A stretch of DNA of 40,319 nucleotides, taken from the IMG/VR virus record IMGVR_UViG_3300012931_000009, positions 1 to 40,319 of that record; one strand, 5' to 3'. The DNA is from a virus. Of this stretch, positions 38,307-40,319 are shown piece by piece (position 1 is the first letter of the stretch; each line of letters starts with the position of its first letter). Under the pieces are notes generated by a model, which was not told the origin of the DNA, did no database searches, and was given only the letters and a program-made list of their open reading frames with translations. Both the position numbers and the translations under genes were made by a program.

Positions 38307-39080
38307 TAAAAATTCAGTAATGACTATATAGCCATTACCACCCGCACCACCGGCAACGCTTGCGCCTGCGCCTGACGTACATCCGCCGCTGCCGCCCGCC
38401 GCTGTTCCTCCCGCAGTGCCTGTACCTTGAGAAACCAATCCTAAACCACCTCTGCCCTGATAAGGTGAATTTCCACCAGATCCATTACCAATAGGGCCGA
38501 GTGTTGTTGTCGTGCTAGTTCCATTTTCACCATTCCATCCTGTTGTACTTGCAATTATTGTACCCGTACTAACTGTAACAATTGCTGCACCTGCACCACC
38601 TGCAACCGTTGATATTGAACCGCCCCCTGGATTCCCAGAACCACCGCTTCCCCCTGTAATCGAAATTAAAGTGTCCAGCGATGTTGTTCCTCCGGCATTC
38701 CCAGGATTATTCCCAGCCGATCCAGCCGTACCACCCGCACCAATTGTTACTGTTTTCGATGCCCCAATTTGAGCAGCCGTTAATAAAACTTTAGCAAACC
38801 CACCACCTTGTCCACCGGCTCCATTTGCATTAGTAGAAGCACCACCCGCAACACCACCTCCAGCCCCCCCAGATCCAAAAACCTCTGCGATGCAATAAAC
38901 CATGCCTGCTGTCGGTGTATAAGTTCCAGACCCAACAAATGATTGAACAGCAAGTTTATTGATAGGTACAGATGTTAAAGCATTCAGATAATTTAATTGA
39001 GTTCCTGTTGACGTAACAGAGGTTGCTCCGACAGTAAATGGAGTTGCAAGAGTATTATTGATTGAGTTATTTGTTGCCAT
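38298..39080 (-). CDS. Glycine-rich tail adhesin
   Basis: 260 residues. The N-terminal 60 (ATPFTVGATSVTSTGTQLNY) attach to the virion or fibre. From about residue 75 to 255 the protein is a glycine-rich domain (VFGSGGAGGGVAGGAST, GAGGTAGSAGNNPGNAGGT, GGSGGCTSGAGAS). This is like the polyglycine-rich fibre-tip domains of T-even adhesins and other tail fibres. It ends in a strand (GNGYIVITEFLSS). Last gene of the late operon. High GC results from glycine codons. Confidence 0.75.
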   Translation of the reverse strand: MATNNSINNTLATPFTVGATSVTSTGTQLNYLNALTSVPINKLAVQSFVGSGTYTPTAGMVYCIAEVFGSGGAGGGVAGGASTNANGAGGQGGGFAKVLLTAAQIGASKTVTIGAGGTAGSAGNNPGNAGGTTSLDTLISITGGSGGSGNPGGGSISTVAGGAGAAIVTVSTGTIIASTTGWNGENGTSTTTTLGPIGNGSGGNSPYQGRGGLGLVSQGTGTAGGTAAGGSGGCTSGAGASVAGGAGGNGYIVITEFLSS

Positions 39081-39119
39081 GTTAGTATATCCTTATACTG
39101 AGTTAGAAAATCCATTTAA

Positions 39120-39665
39120 TTAAAATACAGTAATGTTCCCTTGTATTCCTGCAAGCGATGTCCATACGGTATTTGCAACAACACACACAAGCGCAATAGA
39201 ATCATATTGATTAGTCGATGCAATATAACCTGTAGCTCCTACTGTGCTTGCCAATACACCAACTTGAATATGCTGCCCTGCATTTTGTGCAACTTGCCAC
39301 CCGCCAGCTCCAAATCCTTGTACATAGACAATAGTTCCAAAGGAAGCAGTTGCTGGAAGTGTTAATGTGACGAGACCTGCATTATTTGCAACATACCCTG
39401 CATCTGCAATCATATTTACTGATGTAGTTGTAACATTATTCCATCCGATACTTGCTGACCCAGTACCTGCGATAACAAGATTTCCACCAGAAAAAGTAAC
39501 ACTAATATTTGTACCAGCAGTAATTAAACTTAAAAGTTGCTGTACTGTTTCTTGTACAGATGTTCCAGGCAACGCTGGTGATACATAACCTTGCACAGCG
39601 TATATAATATCAGACAAACTGGTTGATGCTGCGCTCGGCAAGTCTGTGATTCTTTCATTTGCCAT
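39120..39665 (-). CDS. Tail fibre-associated protein with duplicated C-terminal domain
   Basis: 181 residues. MANERITDLPSAASTSLSDI and QETVQQLLSLITAG are a typical fibre N-terminus. Residues 75-181 (from WNNVTTTS to GNITVF) are clearly similar to residues 374-477 of the neighbouring tail fibre (from WNDVSGTS to GNLTVA). They share LPATA, GxGAGGW, QNAGQxIxxG and STNxxDSxxxVCVxANT. Probably a small fibre or tip protein. Ordinary late-operon spacing. Confidence 0.7.
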   Translation of the reverse strand: MANERITDLPSAASTSLSDIIYAVQGYVSPALPGTSVQETVQQLLSLITAGTNISVTFSGGNLVIAGTGSASIGWNNVTTTSVNMIADAGYVANNAGLVTLTLPATASFGTIVYVQGFGAGGWQVAQNAGQHIQVGVLASTVGATGYIASTNQYDSIALVCVVANTVWTSLAGIQGNITVF

Positions 39666-39678
39666 AAATAAATTCCTT

Positions 39679-40319
39679 TTATGCGACTGTTAAATTTCCA
39701 ATTACGCTTGTTACTGCAAAAGTTGTATTTGCCGTTACACAAACAATTGTTACTGAATCCCATAAATTTGTAGATGTTAGCGATCCTGCACTGCTTGTTG
39801 CAGAACTGCCTAGATGTATGACTTGTCCTGTATTAGCCTGCAATATCCAACCAGCAGCCCCTTTACCTTGTACCGCAAATACTGAACCTTCAGCAGCAGT
39901 TGCTGGAAGCGTAACAGTTGTTTGCGCTGCATTTGATATGATATAGCCATTATTAACAACAGCAGATTGAGATGTTCCACTGACATCATTCCATGTGGGA
40001 AAATTAAATTGCGATGTCGTAGCTAATGTACCGGACGTTGGGAATGTGACAGATGTTGTATTTGTCATTGTAAAGGTGGATGCAAATGCACCGGATGTCG
40101 TTAGACTTCCACCTAACGTGATGGTACTTGAACCATTATTTACACCAGTACCTCCACTGCTAGAACCTAATGGAGCAACAGGAAAAGCGACAACACCAGC
40201 ATTACTTATTGTAATAGCATCAACAGGTACGATAGTTGTATTGGGTGTTGTTGCGATAGTTATTTTTGTACCTTGTGCGGTATCACTCCAAGCTTCTGCT
40301 GCAAACATTTTTATATAAG
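39679..40319 (-). CDS. Tail fibre-like protein, C-terminal part (continues from position 1)
   Basis: C-terminal part of the 477-residue fibre whose start is at 916. Bases 40197-40319 repeat the left end of the window. It holds the second copy of the 29-residue shaft repeat (TTSGAFAS to TFPTSGTLATT) and the C-terminal domain shared with the 181-residue neighbour. The stop is at 39679, 13 bases before the next start. Confidence 0.75.
   Translation of the reverse strand, partial: YIKMFAAEAWSDTAQGTKITIATTPNTTIVPVDAITISNAGVVAFPVAPLGSSSGGTGVNNGSSTITLGGSLTTSGAFASTFTMTNTTSVTFPTSGTLATTSQFNFPTWNDVSGTSQSAVVNNGYIISNAAQTTVTLPATAAEGSVFAVQGKGAAGWILQANTGQVIHLGSSATSSAGSLTSTNLWDSVTIVCVTANTTFAVTSVIGNLTVA
40197..40319. 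repeat. Terminal direct repeat, right copy
   Basis: Exact copy of bases 1-123; see the left copy. It marks the join of a circular assembly inside the tail-fibre gene. Confidence 0.95.

Noticed and set aside
1-40319. CRISPR array, tRNA genes, insertion sequences, reverse transcriptase (DGR)
   Set aside because: No regularly spaced repeats, cloverleaf sequences, transposase motifs or reverse transcriptase motif were seen.

Overview
The window is one unit of a circularly assembled, AT-rich temperate podovirus (P22-like morphogenesis). The first 123 bases are repeated exactly at the end (40197-40319), so the genome closes at about 40,196 bp and the tail-fibre gene cut at both window ends is one 477-residue gene. 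The structural set (P22-type portal, coat protein, gp4-like adaptor, gp10-like tail protein, TerS/TerL) with λ-like replication genes, an Exo8/RecT pair, a Lar-like protein and two DUF551 proteins suggests a gammaproteobacterial host with low GC. The host genus cannot be read from the sequence.

Layout. The late genes lie on the minus strand and run leftward from about 25.3 kb through the circle junction to 38.3 kb. In order they are: VRR-NUC nuclease, small membrane protein, T4-type lysozyme, holin-like protein, ParB/adenine-type methyltransferase, TerS, TerL, portal, C5-cytosine methyltransferase, a run of small basic proteins, a β-rich virion protein, scaffold, coat protein (followed by a terminator), a virion protein of unknown role, gp4-like adaptor, a self-contained two-gene insert (RHH protein plus membrane protein, with its own promoter and operator), gp10-like protein, three internal/ejection-type proteins, collar-domain tail protein, tail fibres and a glycine-rich adhesin.

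Replication and control. A leftward early block (28.2-25.4 kb) carries a replication initiator-like gene with three 20-bp iterons inside its coding sequence next to an AT-rich tract (a λ-type origin) and a λ P-like gene. A short rightward island at 25.97-26.72 kb has a consensus promoter. Around 28.2-29.2 kb a rightward cluster encodes RHH and AlpA-type regulators and two tiny membrane proteins. At 34.5 kb back-to-back promoters separate a small XRE repressor (leftward) from the rightward recombination operon (Exo8-like nuclease, RecT/Bet annealase), which leads into a roughly 430-nt GC-elevated, heavily paired non-coding region, a lysine-rich protein and a Lar-like zinc protein. The leftward block from 34.3 to 29.2 kb holds many small translationally coupled genes, a minimal tyrosine integrase, tandem DUF551 proteins and a GNAT plus RimK-like ATP-grasp pair.

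The most notable observations are the large structured RNA candidate (37336-37765), the GNAT/ATP-grasp cassette, the iterons read in two different frames inside the initiator gene, the autonomous RHH/membrane-protein insert, and a second conserved-looking reading frame overlapping the cytosine methyltransferase.
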